NCBI RefSeq assembly: GCF_902167145.1
Contig: NC_050097.1
Coordinates: 41,400,095-41,464,094, forward strand
Source: Zea mays
Taxonomy: Eukaryota > Streptophyta > Magnoliopsida > Poales > Poaceae
Reading direction: 5' to 3'
Length of the DNA: 64,000 bases
The notes under the pieces are model-generated. The model made no database searches. It saw only the letters and a program-made list of their open reading frames with translations, and was not told the origin of the DNA. The number at the start of each line of letters is the position of its first letter. Within the stretch, counting starts at the first letter, position 1. Made by a program: the position numbers and the translations under genes. Positions 22,559 to 33,375 of this stretch are shown here, one piece after another.

Positions 22559-24651
22559 GACCCGCCCGAGCCCCGTCTTCACCACACAGCTCCGGCCATC
22601 TCCACTACCTTCTTCCCCGAGCCTATCGAGCTAGCGCCTCCGTGCCTCCCTCGTCGCTCCGGTGAGCTCCCTTCCCCCTCTCTAGCGATCCTCTGTCCAA
22701 TTAAACTATGCTCGAAGCTCCACCACACTCTCACGGTCACAGGGCGCCACTTTTCCCCATCTATTGTGGCCGGCAACCGCACCGGCGGCATCACCGCCGC
22801 GGACACTCGCCACCGTACCGCGGACCGGCCGCCATAGGCCACCGCCGGTCCAATTCACCCCACCCCCGTGACCCCTTCACCCGCCCGTGCTTCGCCACCG
22901 CTTCCCCGCCAAAGAACCGGACCCACGGCGGAGAACCGCCGCGGGACTCGCCGCCGGCCGGACCCCGGTCGAGCCCCCCCCTTTCCTCCGTGTCGTCAAC
23001 GCCGTCAGCCCCTCCCTCTCTCTGGCGTGCGGGCCCGCGCCACGGCGCCGTCCCCCGCCGTCGCCCCGCACAGCTGGGCCAACTGGGCCGCAAGCACGCC
23101 CCCGCGCGCGCTCGCGCCTGGTGGGCCGAAATCCCCCCCCGGCCCAGCTTGCTGGAAATTCCTTTTTCTTTTTTTCCCATTTCTTTTCCCCATTTTCATA
23201 TATATATTTATATGCTGATATTTTATGCACCAAAAATAGTCTAAATAAATTATAGGGCACAAAAATAATAAGGTATAAGAATTTGCACACCCCAATAAAG
23301 TCACTATGTTTGATGTATTGTTATTATCTGTGTTTGATTAGCGGAAGAGGGATCCGATCCTCCGGAACTTATAGCTCCGGAAGAAGGGCAAGAACCCGAC
23401 CCCTCCAAGATAAACCTCTTGTGCCAGGAAAGCTTCGACGAAGGCAAGTCCATCCTTCCCTTGATGCATTATTTACCTATTTCTCTCTACCACTGCCTAA
23501 GCCTGGAATATGGGATGGGAATCGAATTGCATGGTGAGCATGAGAGAGCCTGCATTAACTATTACTTTGATTAAAAGATATGGGGTAAGTAAAAGGGTGC
23601 AAGTAACATGTTTTCCAAAAAGTGTGCGATGAAGGGTATTCACCCTCATCACCTGGTGAGTAGGATGATCAGGGACTCCCTGGTTTAGGGGAGGGCCTAA
23701 GGTGTTGGCTCAGCAGGTTTAGGCGTGAGCAGAAGGATTGTCCTCTCGTATAAGGACCGGTTTGTCATCTTTCATTACCTGTACTCATAAAAAGTACAAC
23801 CACTCGAGGCTGTGTGGGCAGCCACTCGATCTGAACTCGTACGATCCAACCCCAGGGTTATGAAGGCTGGGGAGCACCGGGAGGATAAGGAGGGGGAAAG
23901 TTTTGTCCGGTTTGGACATGGCGGTGGCCCGACTCCTTCTGGTATAACCGTTAAGGTTAGGACATGCAAGGAAGGAAAGAGTTTCGGATTCGGATCTCAT
24001 TGGCCATGAGATCGCAGAGCCGGACTAGTGGGTAAAGTGTACCCCTCTGCCCAGAGTATAAACCTATTCGAATAGTCCGTGTCCACTGGTATGGACGAGT
24101 CTGGTATGGTATGACAATTAGTGTTTCTACTACAACCGGGAACAGGGAAATGTGTGTGTATGTTCTGGAAAGAAAGTGGTGCCACGGGAGCGGGAAGCTC
24201 AGTGGTGGTCCAGCAGGTGTTATTTCTATTGTCTTGGGAAAACCTTAAAACAACGAGTACTGCCTTTCTCCGAAAAAAGTATGAGTGACTTCAACTCCAC
24301 TATATGAAGCATGTATAATATAGGTCACTTTCTCTTTACGGGAGCCGGGTGGGCTTGCGGAATACCTAGTGTATTCACCCAGATTTATTTATGTTTTTCA
24401 GCAGCTGAAGACTTCTTTTCTGCTATGCTTGATTGATGGGGCTGTGTCTTCACCCAGTTCTGCCTGTGGCCTGGGCTATTTTACCTTCCACTGCGCTTTA
24501 TGATTTTCGGCTCACTCTCGAGCTTGTATCCCCCGGTATTGTAATAACATTATTCAAACTCTGTAACTATTTGAAGTAATGAATGTGGTTACTAGCCTCC
24601 TGGGACTAGTAATTGTATCACATTTGAGTCCCAAAGGATCGGGACGCTTTA

Positions 24652-25259
24652 GTAAGCCAAACAAGTTTAGCAACGTGTAACCTTTTTGGCTCCTGCGGCT
24701 TAGGTGGCCGGCTATATTTATGTCGGCCTTTTGCACTAGGCTGACCACAGGTGGCTTTCGGTGCTTCGAACGGACCTACTTGTGTAGTTGGACGGTTTGC
24801 GAAGGGACAGGACGGTCCGGTACTATACCCGGACTGTCCGGTCATGCTAGATGAGCCTTTTGGTGGGCTCTGCGTGAATTTGGACTGTCTGGCGTAAGGT
24901 GCTAGACGGTCCGATGGGGAGCCAGACGGTCCGAGATCGTGGTAGGACGGTTCAGCCGTGCTCAGAGCCGATCCATCACATAGTGAAGATGACAGCAGCG
25001 GTTGCCCCAAATACGAGTTTGTCGGCATACCATAATATGGCTGGGACTGAGAAAACCCATTTGTTGCCAATATGTTTGGCATAGTTGTTTCGGTGCCCAA
25101 TTCTCGTAGCAAAGAATTGGACGTACACATTTTTTCTAACTTACACCTTAATTCCTCTATATATTCGTCCACACTTTTAATCTGATTGTCACATAAAGAA
25201 TTTTTAGGAGATTGAATAACGTCGGATGTCATGGCGTTACTTACAATGGGGTGCCACAC
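24652..25259 (-). pseudogene. Gag-like remnant of a minus-strand LTR element, cut by the outer insertion
   Basis: An open minus-strand frame starts at 25259 (MWHPIVSNAMTSDVIQS) and runs into the 3' LTR of the outer element at 24651, so its C-terminus is missing. The first third is helical (SVDEYIEELRCKLEKM). The rest is rich in Pro, Ser, Gly and Gln and encodes GPSGSPSD- and GQSGYSTGPS-like repeats from GGACNGTCCG-type DNA motifs. It lies about 50 bases inside the LTR at 25306-25948, the position of gag. No named domain is recognised, and a non-coding internal region with a chance frame is possible. Confidence 0.45.
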
Positions 25260-25305
25260 AAAATCTTTTAGGAAAATGGTTCCCCGGTGGAGTCACTAAA
25301 TAGTG

Positions 25306-25948
25306 TGTTGGCGTCGATCTGGACGCCAATCACTAGGGGTGTACCGCCTGGCGGTGCCCTCCGCGGCAGCGCAAATGGTCTGCAGCTCTAGGCCAGACAG
25401 TCCACGATAGCGCATGGTCGTCTTCCTCCTAACTGGAATCTAGATCTCGCTCTCTTGGGGAGAGATCCTAGGGTGCTCCGGTCGATAGGTCACCCGGAGC
25501 GTCCCTAGATGATGTGGAGTCATAGACGATGTGGAGTCATCTAGGAATTAAGAGACAATCGAGGTAGTGTATCTTGAATGGATAACTAGATCTTGCCCCT
25601 CGAGAGGGGTAAGATTCTAGGGTCGTCAGACCACTAAAGACGGATCTAGCTAGACGACGTAGAGTCGAATAAGGGTGAAAGTGGATATGCGAAAAGCTAC
25701 GACTAAGGCTAGACTACATCTACTCTTAGAACATGAATGATAAAGTAATGATAAGTAAAGTAATTGGTTCGATTGGAATGTGTTCGTGAGTTCTAAATCA
25801 GTTGTGCCCCTTTATATATAAGGGATGTCTGGACATATTCTAACAAATCATTTGTGATTAGATGGATAACCGCGCACGAGATAAAGATAATCGCTGGAGT
25901 TAATCTCATCGCGGGAGCGCGGACCGTCCGAGATCCGGGTGTTCAACA
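25306..25948 (-). repeat. 5' LTR of the minus-strand element broken by the outer gypsy element
   Basis: The block is bounded by TGTTGGCGTC and GTGTTCAACA, giving a TGTTG..CAACA terminal pair. On the minus strand it contains TTATATATAAAGG (near 25808-25821) as a likely TATA box. The gag-like frame begins just inside it. The second LTR would lie left of the window, so the element is inferred from structure and not from a matched LTR pair. CATAT (25949-25953) would be its right-hand target duplication. Confidence 0.5.
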
Positions 25949-26604
25949 CATATAATCGGACCCCACTCGTATAACTGCAGACCTGTAGTTAGATATTGAG
26001 AAAACAGTACTGTATGCATATGTATGTTTTTTAGAGAAACTCGTGAAATTCAGTGGAAGTTCTTTTATAAAAAACCTGCATATATAGTATGTTTTCTTTT
26101 TAAAATAGATTTAAATAAATATTAGCATATGGTCTATGATCATACATCTATGGAGTAGAGAAGAAAAAATTATTATTGTAGAATTATATAGCTATGCATT
26201 AGTGTGTATTAATTATAGAATTTTGCTTTTTTTTGGCCGCCACCAACTTTTTTGAAATTTCAGCGAAATTTTGACCAAACTGTGAACTCTCTCTGGCTAT
26301 ATATGATAAGTCCACAACATGCTCACATCCTCCCATCTCAACATCAATACAATCCACGCGGTAATTTATACCGTCAGCTTAGTGTTATACTAGTAGCTAG
26401 TCTTCTTCTATTTAGCCTCGGACCGCACCGTTGGCCCCGCGCGCGTACGTACGTGTGTATATAAACTAGCCGCGAGAGTAGCTAGCTACTTCACGAGCAA
26501 GTCGATCGGTCGAGCAGTGTGGCCAGCCCATCACATCATCAAGTCGATTGCAATTGCAATAATACTACTAGCTTGACGCCGGCGTTGGGGGTGCGGGCGA
26601 CGTG
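25949..26604. other. AT-rich upstream region of the first HIPP-like gene
   Basis: Low-complexity AT-rich DNA with no supportable coding region. The last 150 bases become promoter-like: a TATA box at 26458-26465 and CTAGCTAGC-type plant promoter sequence lie 140 bases before the start codon at 26605. Confidence 0.5.
26458..26465 (+). promoter_or_regulatory. TATA box of the first HIPP-like gene
   Basis: TATATAAA follows a GCGCGCGTACGTACGTGTG stretch and precedes the predicted ATG by 140 bases. The spacing leaves a leader of roughly 110 bases. Confidence 0.6.
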
Positions 26605-27222
26605 ATGTCCAAGGTAGTGTGCATGACCATGGTTTCTTCCGATCCGTACGTCTTGCTCTTCTCCATTCGATCGAGAACCGATCCGGCAGCAGCTAGCATC
26701 ATGCAGTGCCCTGCAAATCAAAGAACTGATGCTGGTACGTCGTTGTTTGCAGCAAAAGATCGTGATCAAGCTGGGCGTACCCAACGCCAAGAACCGGTCT
26801 AAGGCCATGCAGCTGGCATCCAAATTTGTCGGTACATATACATTATTTTTAGACGCCGTATGCATGATTTGGAATGAAGCGTGGCAGTACTTGTGCCGTT
26901 ATCTGCAAGCGTGACGACAGCGTACGTGCCTCCTCCATATATTATATTTGCAGGGGTGAGCAAGGTGGGGATCACCGGCGACGGCAAGGACCGGCTGGAG
27001 GTGGAAGGAGAAGGCGTGGACACCGTCCTCCTGGTCAACTACCTGCGCAAGAAGGTCTGCCGCAGCGCTGACATCGTTAAGGTGGAAGTGAAGGACAAGA
27101 AGGACGAGAAGAAACCGGAAGAGCCGCCGTATTATTGCTGGCCCAATTACTACTACTGTCCGCCGCCGCCGCCGCCGCTGCCCATGGTCGAGCGAGCCGA
27201 CGACAGTTGCCACGTCATGTGA
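26605..27222 (+). CDS. HIPP-like protein (heavy-metal-associated domain, isoprenylated), copy 1
   Basis: Exons are 26605-26613, 26753-26831 and 26954-27222, with GT-AG introns in phases 0 and 1, giving 118 residues. The first exon encodes only MSK. Residues 4-75 form a heavy-metal-associated (HMA) fold: KIVIKLGV, helix AKNRSKAMQLASKF, VSKVGITGDGKDRLEVEGEGVDTVLLVNYLRKKVC, IVKVEV. The metal-binding CxxC is absent (Pro-Asn-Ala-Lys in its place), as in the grass HIPP subgroup that includes proteins targeted by blast-fungus effectors. A Lys/Glu linker leads to a Tyr- and Pro-rich tail (PPYYCWPNYYYCPPPPPP) and the C-terminal CHVM, a CaaX farnesylation signal, so membrane attachment is likely. The paralog at 32290-32926 has the same exon plan. 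No stop or frameshift is present, so it looks functional. Confidence 0.85.
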
Positions 27223-28318
27223 TAAAGCTACTTACTATTCGAGATATATGTTTCGGTAGACGTATTACGTATACTATATCATATGAGCATAATAATGAAG
27301 TACTCATATCATCACTTAGCTTGCTATATATATATGCATGCATGTATCGTCTACGCACGTAAAGCCATCGTTGCATGACATATCATGCAGTTCATATTTG
27401 CCAATGTAATCACACACGTATATATATACTCCCACTGTTAAGAGGTAAAATTTCCATTTTTTTTAATCTGGTCATCAGTGCAATCTGCATGGTCTAATGT
27501 CATCCTGTCCACTCTCGCTCACCACCACCCGCTCCACGGGCGCCGACTCCCCGGTCTTCCCGCACACTCGAATCAGAGGGCAACGAAGGCGACGCAGGAG
27601 CTCCCGAGAGGCCGGCGAGGAAATCTCCGAACACGTCGTCAAGGACGGCCAGTCGGAATCAGAATCAAACCCAAATTAAAGCCAAGACCCCAGCTCGGTC
27701 GGACCTGCAGGAAAGTTCCTCTGGTAGGTTTGAATGACACGAACTCCTTTCTCTCTTTGTTTTTATCATTTTTATATCTGAAACTTAAATTAAAAGATGT
27801 CACTGTGAGCACCTGAACTCGCCGGACATGAAACTGTAACTCTTTATAAGATATTTATTTGGATATCAGTTTTTTGTCTTTTTATGTGATTGTGAATAAA
27901 TAGAATATAGAATCTGCTATATAAATTTATATTATTCTCTTTTAGTATTGACCGTACAAAGATTCATAAAAGGTAAATCTTAAATTTATCATATATCTTC
28001 TCAAATGATATATATAAATTTAACAGATACAAATATTTTTTATAATAAATAATATATAAAACAATTCATGCAAAAATTATTCTTATTTATAATATTGTGC
28101 TTGATAACATAAGAAAAGATTATCATCAAGTTTCATATATATATATATATATATATATATTTAAAAATTAAATTTATTATAACAATTCGGATACCCACTG
28201 TCATAACAAATATATAACTTTTTTCTACAAAGTTTTTGTTTACGTCAACAAAAGTAATTGATAATTGTGTAGTTCTTGAACTCTATGATAACTAAATATT
28301 TGCGGCAACATAAACTAA
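27223..28318. other. Intergenic DNA downstream of the first HIPP-like gene
   Basis: Mostly AT-rich with no supportable gene. A short GC-rich patch (about 27497-27700) has open frames in several phases and could be a captured exon fragment, but no family is recognised. A TA microsatellite lies near 28135-28161. Confidence 0.5.
28135..28161. repeat. TA dinucleotide microsatellite
   Basis: An uninterrupted alternating AT run of about 27 bases within AT-rich intergenic DNA. Confidence 0.9.
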
Positions 28319-28700
28319 AAATTTGTTAGTTCTAAACTCCATGCCAATTGCACATTTCCTATTGTAAGATGTTTACTGAAGCAGCAAAAGTAATTAATAT
28401 TTTGTGTAGTTTCTGAACTCCATGGACCTTTTCACAATCTAAATTCTTCCATATCCTGGACTTCTTCTAAAGGACCTATTCTGGGGATCTAGAACTCTGT
28501 CCAATTCCATGTGCCTCTTGTATCCTAAGGTTGTTATCATTATATCCATCCTCTATATCTATCCTTTACATATTTCTCTAAAAGATTCTTCTCTATATAT
28601 CTCAATTCTCTCTCATAGTGTCCTCTATACATCAAAGACTCATATTAGAGAAGTATCTTGCTCTAGATTTTTATATTTACGTGTTTGTTGTATTCTCAAA
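28319..28700 (+). repeat. Direct repeat, left copy (about 382 bp)
   Basis: It begins AAATTTGTTAGTTCTAAACTCC and ends GTTTGTTGTATTCT. It recurs at 29821-30201 in the same orientation with only a handful of differences. The pair encloses 1.1 kb. A short TG..CA-like border and equal orientation could mean LTRs of a small non-autonomous element, but I found no convincing target duplication, so a segmental duplication is equally possible. Confidence 0.8.
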
Positions 28701-29820
28701 TGTCTTATACATATTTTATTTTTGTTTAATCCATTGTCTAAAATATAAAATGGATAGAGGAGAGGAGAGTCTATATAGAGGACAGTGAAGCATCCTCTAT
28801 ATTTCTCTAAGATTGCATGCAGAAGTAGTCTAGACTACCCTACATTCATAGCTATTGCCGCCCCTCATTCTCGGGGCTCGTAGCACCCAAGGGCCAAAAG
28901 GGACAATTCTTTGGGACTTATGCTGCTAAGGGTCTCAGACTCTATGATGAACATTGCCTCTCATTCTTAGGGCTCTTGGCACCAAAGGGCCCCGAACCCC
29001 ACAACATACTATCATATGTCCTTAGGACAACCACTGTTCAAGGGCCAAAAGAAGGTGCTTCGTATAATAGTCCTACCCTAGGATCTAATAGACACATATG
29101 GACCTGAGGGTCTGCATGGCCTAGAGGCAAAAGAGCTAGCAACTTGAGATGCTAAGGGACAAAACGAGCAGTAAAATTAAATTAAAAGAAGCAATCTTTA
29201 TTTAAATACAAAGTAGGTACAAAAGGTTGGCACCAGAAATCCAATTTAGAGGTTGTCGATAGCCCTGCTTCAGCTTGCTCATCCATCCTGGCCAGGATGG
29301 CTTCCATGACATATCTAAGTTAGGCAGGTCCTCCCACCAGGTCTGGTTGACATTTGGCTCTACCATCGACATCCCTAGGCATGCCTGCAACCCAACAAAG
29401 GCATAAATCTAGGTGTCCACCAATGCTCCCGTCTGGTTGACATTTGGCTCTACCATCGGCATCCCTAGGCATGCCTGCAACCTAACAAAGGCATAGACCT
29501 AGGTGTCCACCAATGCTCCCAGTTACTAGAGGTCCATTGATATATATGGAGTCTAGTAGTGTGAGCTAGATCGGAGTTGGAAGTAAATCATGTCAAAGAG
29601 GGTTTTACTGCTGGAGGCCTGGAGGATAAAGAAATGGTGAAAAATAGCCACTCAGGGCATTACCACCACAAAAGCTTCAGAAAGGTAGCCAAAGGTAGAG
29701 AGAATGAATGGAGTTGGGTACGGACTGTGTAAGGTGACTTGCTTGGAGGCCATGAAGTCAAGGATGCGGAGGAGGAACCTCACCAAAGAGAAATTTAGAC
29801 TGACTACCACATGTGAGTAG
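28701..29820. other. Unique spacer between the 382-bp direct repeats
   Basis: It contains a GC-richer patch (about 28850-29520) with a weak minus-strand frame (29202-29390) rich in Trp and Pro (TWWEDLPNLDMSWKPSWPGW). On the minus strand an AATAAAGATTGC motif stands just after it, resembling a polyadenylation signal. I do not recognise the frame. The spacer also holds a 90-bp tandem duplication at 29341-29520. Confidence 0.45.
29341..29520. repeat. 90-bp tandem duplication
   Basis: Two adjacent 90-bp units (29341-29430 and 29431-29520), both starting GTCTGGTTGACATTTGG, differ at about four positions. Confidence 0.9.
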
Positions 29821-30201
29821 AAATTTGTTAGTTCTAAACTCCATGCCAATTGCACATTTCCTATTGTAAGATGTTTACTGAAGCAGCAAAAGTAATTAAT
29901 ATTTTGTGTAGTTTCTGAACTCCATGGACCTTTTCACAATCTAAATTCTTCCTTATCCTGGACTTCTTCTGAAGGACCTATTCTGGGGATCTAGAACTCT
30001 GTCCAATTCCATGTGCCTTTTGTATCCTAAGGTTGTTATCATTATATCCATCATCTATATCTATCCTTTACATATTTCTCTAAAAGATTCTTCTCTATAT
30101 ATCTTATTTCTCTCCCATAGTGTCCTCTATACGTCAAAGACTCATATTAGAGAAGTATCTTGCTCCAGATTTTTATATTTACGTGTTTGTTGTATTCTAA
30201 A
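29821..30201 (+). repeat. Direct repeat, right copy (about 381 bp)
   Basis: Near-identical to 28319-28700, ending at GTTGTATTCT, after which the two copies diverge abruptly. Confidence 0.8.
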
Positions 30202-32062
30202 ATCAAATCCCCGTTCAATGCTTTAACAAACTTGCCAAACCTTTAACCATATGTCATCATTCTATCAACCAAAATTCACTAAAGGGCTAGAAGCACTTAC
30301 ACTAGCAAAACTCATGCATTCATCATCACCATGCATGACTCACTAATCTCAAGGTGTGTCCAACTTCCATTTCCTTGGCCTGATGGTCCACCAGGATCTT
30401 ATGGCCCCCAAATATGTTTTGTTAGTTAGAAAGTGTAAATTGAAAATCGTACGTGTAATAGACGACTTAATGTCTGACAATTTTTTGCCTGTTCTTCGTA
30501 TGGACGATAAGAGACTATGAATACGTTGAGCTCAACCAAGCACACCTTATTTGACTACTCGATCATATGTATTATTTGAAGTTTGAATCATAAAGATATA
30601 TTTTTTCCAAGATTTATAGAAGGGAAGACAAACCGATGCTAACCATACCCCTTTTGTCATGCCTTCTTCGCGATGTCTTCCTCATAAAACCTAAGACCTA
30701 CACATTTTGATGAGATGCTGCTGCCTTGTATTCACACATGAATGGAAGAAGACCCAGAGAATAGAGAAAATAGAGAAGAGAGACGGCCGGAGGGAAATTA
30801 AGGCTTGATTCTGATTCGTAAAACTAGTTGGTTATGGTCTTCTCTTCCTGTTTTCCCCTTAATTACATGCTAGCTTGCTGTCGTTGTTCTTGATGGTGTC
30901 GTTGCCACGGGTGGAGTAGATAATTAAGACGATGAGAGGTATAGCTAGCGCGGTGGTGATCGCCATGAGGACGAAGGATAATGAGATGTTAATCGCTGTG
31001 GATCTCAATCATCATATATTCGTTGTTAGTGGTATATAAGATCTTTCCTTTTCCTGCTGCTTTAACGTGAAATCTATGTCGTTAGGGTTTCGTAGATTCG
31101 TTGGTTGATAGGTTTAGGCGCTTCTAGCTAGCTAATCTCGTAATCAGGCCCTCATATTTTCCCGGATTGCACATCGTAATCAGGCCCTCATATTTTCCCT
31201 CATATTTTCCCGGTTGATAGGTTTAGGCGCTTCTAGCTAGCTAATCGTACGTGTTGGATGCTGTTTATGGCTGGTTTTATGTATCAAAAATCATGAAAAA
31301 AAATATATATTCAAGTATCAGTATCTTTTTATCGATCGGCGTCAACTAATTAAGATCACATTTATATATATATAGCACTTTTATATATGTATGGTGGTTG
31401 TTTGATAATGAATCTGCGTTGTCTGAATTGTGGACAAGCTAAGATAAATGCAGTCAGATTTACTGTAGCTTGACTCCTTGAGTCCACTTTACCGGTAGCG
31501 CTTGATCACCTGCTCATTTGACAAAAAAGCCATCTTTGCTTGGAATCCTTCAACCTTGGCAGCGGCTGGTGGGCCGGGGCCGATGTGATCCCAAGACTGC
31601 TGCCTGCTAGTGCTATCCCGCCGCGCGCGCGCGCGCGCCAGTCGTTTTAATTTGGCTTGTAGCTGAAGCGGTCCAAAACGGCATTATATTGGAACGAAAT
31701 GTCCACTCCATCCGCGTCGCCGTCATCGTGCTCGATCGTAGTAGTGCCGTCGATCGGAGAAGCAACACCCGCGCGCGCGCCGCCCAAGTTTCGTGGCTGT
31801 TGCGTTCGTGGCTAGTGTTTAGCGTCAACAGTACAGAGTCGTCCTACTCCTACCTAGCTAGCTCCGAGTCTAGCAGGGAAGCTGAACTTGTCAGCTACCA
31901 CGAACGTTCTCACACCGACGATATACGTCCCTTTTTCTTCTACACACACACGTAGCCGCCTTTTAGCTCGCGGTTCGGCAGGCGTCATCGTCTCTACTCT
32001 CTACGTCACGACGTCTTGCCCGCTAGCTATAGCTCGCGCGTACGTGTGCGTGTGTGTAGGAG
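30202..32062. other. Intergenic DNA and upstream region of the second HIPP-like gene
   Basis: No confident gene. A small minus-strand hydrophobic frame (about 30867-30990; ISLSFVLMAITTALAIPLIV, then a polar tail and TAA) could be a membrane-protein fragment but is too short to assign. A 35-bp block (GGTTGATAGGTTTAGGCGC..) occurs at about 31104 and again at about 31212, with CGTAATCAGGCCCTCATATTTTCCC duplicated between. GC dinucleotide runs lie near 31620-31638 and 31770-31781. Confidence 0.45.
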
Positions 32063-32069
32063 TATAAAT
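32063..32069 (+). promoter_or_regulatory. TATA box of the second HIPP-like gene
   Basis: TATAAAT follows a GTGTGTGTAGGAG stretch and lies about 225 bases before the start codon at 32290. The longer leader contains CTAGCTC-rich sequence. Confidence 0.55.
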
Positions 32070-32289
32070 GGACGAGCCCCGAGAGCCTAGCTTTGCTCAT
32101 TCTTCACAACTGCGGCTTAGTACACGTAGGCCGCGCGCGCTAGCTCTTGGTCTAGCTTTAGGTGCACCAGCAGCGCGCGAACGGCGGATCGATCAGCTTC
32201 GTCTTTCAATTCTTCTCCACATCATCATTTGCGCCACGTACGTAAATCGGCTGCTGCGGGAGAGACGACCGGCCGCCGGCGACGCCGCC

Positions 32290-32926
32290 ATGACCAAGGT
32301 ACATACTCCCTCGATCTCCGCTCCAAACTCTAATTATGAACGACTGCCCTCCTGCTGGTGCCGCCAAAAAAAAAGAGACTGATGCTATATAGCTTGGGCT
32401 CGTCGTTGTCGTTTGCAGCAAAAGGCAGTGATCAGGCTTGGCGTAACGAACGACCAGAACCGGTCTAAGGCCATGCAGCTGGCGTCCCGATTTCACGGTC
32501 CGTCCACACAGATCCATGAATCATCAATTATTATTTATATACACGCTCGTGCACTTATTATAATAATTACACCGCCACCGCGCGCCTCTCTCTCTATGCA
32601 TGGTACGGTATGCAGGAGTGACCTTGGTGTCGATCACCGGCGCAGGCAAGGACCAGCTGGAGGTGGTAGGAGAAGACATCGACATCCCCTGCCTCGTCAA
32701 TTCGCTGCGCAAGAAGGTCTGCCGCTCCGCCGGCATCGTCGTGGTGGAGGAAGTCAAGGACAAGGCGAAGGTGGAGGAGGAGAAGAAGAAGAAGGAAGAG
32801 GAGGAGAAGAAGAAGAAGGCCAAGGAGTTGCAAGAAGCGATCCAGAAGCACTGCCCGCCGCCGCCGTTCTACGGCGGCCCGCCGTTTCTCTGCGAGGAAC
32901 AGACAACAGGCTGCCACATCATGTGA
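32290..32926 (+). CDS. HIPP-like protein (heavy-metal-associated domain, isoprenylated), copy 2
   Basis: Exons are 32290-32298, 32419-32497 and 32616-32926, giving 132 residues. Exon 2 has the same 79-base length and intron phases as copy 1. The HMA domain (residues 4-75: KAVIRLGV, DQNRSKAMQLASRF, VTLVSITGAGKDQLEVVGEDIDIPCLVNSLRKKVC) again lacks CxxC. It differs from copy 1 mainly in the tail: a long Lys/Glu-rich charged helix (EEKKKKEEEEKKKKAKE, residues about 85-105), a Pro-rich patch, and the CaaX box CHIM. Farnesylation and membrane association are expected from the motif. About 5 kb separates the genes, which arose by tandem duplication. The first exon and start (GCCGCCATGACC) have a good context. 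No disabling change is seen. Confidence 0.85.
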
Positions 32927-33375
32927 AGCTGATGGATTCTGGCCCGCCGTTTAAATATATACGTATACTAGTCAGTACCCGTGCGTTGCAACGGGAACAT
33001 ATAATACCATGATAACTTATATACAAAATGTGTCTTATATTGTTATAAGAAAATATTTCATAATCCATTTGTGATCCTAGCCATACATAAATTTTGTTAT
33101 TTTAATTTAGTTGTTTCACTACTACATTGCAACCATCAGTATCATGCAGACTTCGATATATGTCATGATTTGCATGGTCTCATTATTGGAGAGCACGTGT
33201 CACACCTGCCGGTAGAAGTTCCGTCGTACATCGTTAGTCATCAGGCACGCACCACCATACACGCTTGCTTAAACAAAAAATGCAAGTGTGTGTTTGCGAA
33301 GAGAATTAAAGGCAGGCCGGCACAAAAGGTATCCCGACGATGGCGAGTGGTCATTGTTGTCGGTCCACCTCTGCT
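32927..33375. other. 3' flank of the second HIPP-like gene
   Basis: No gene. An imperfect palindrome CCCGTGCGTTGCAACGGG (about 32981-32998) preceded by ACTAGTCAGTA is a motif I recall recurring at the ends of grass repeats, but I cannot assign a family. The rest is AT-rich until the PP2C remnant. Confidence 0.4.

Larger units (their letters stand above)
21250..24651 (+). repeat. 3' LTR of the outer Tekay/Del-type element, carrying an inserted solo LTR
   Basis: The LTR starts TGTAACATCCC directly after a purine-rich tract (AAGTGGGGTAGG, about 21236-21247) and ends GGGACGCTTTA. Its last 545 bases match the window's first 545. Without the foreign solo LTR and its extra 5-bp duplication the LTR is about 2.8 kb. 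Its first half is very GC-rich, with spurious long open frames; I see no real gene in it. The bases after the end (GTAAG, 24652-24656) are the predicted right copy of the target duplication. Confidence 0.85.

Noticed and set aside
21605..23255. Long Pro/Arg-rich open frames on both strands
   Set aside because: They lie in GC-rich LTR sequence, overlap in all frames, carry no domain and are crossed by the solo LTR borders.
25260..25306. CACTA transposon end (minus strand reads CACTATTTAGTGACTCC)
   Set aside because: No matching inverted end, no 3-bp duplication and no CACTA transposase; LTR structure explains the location better.
30867..30995. Small membrane protein or cation antiporter fragment on the minus strand
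   Set aside because: About 40 hydrophobic residues without further motifs; too short to support a gene call.
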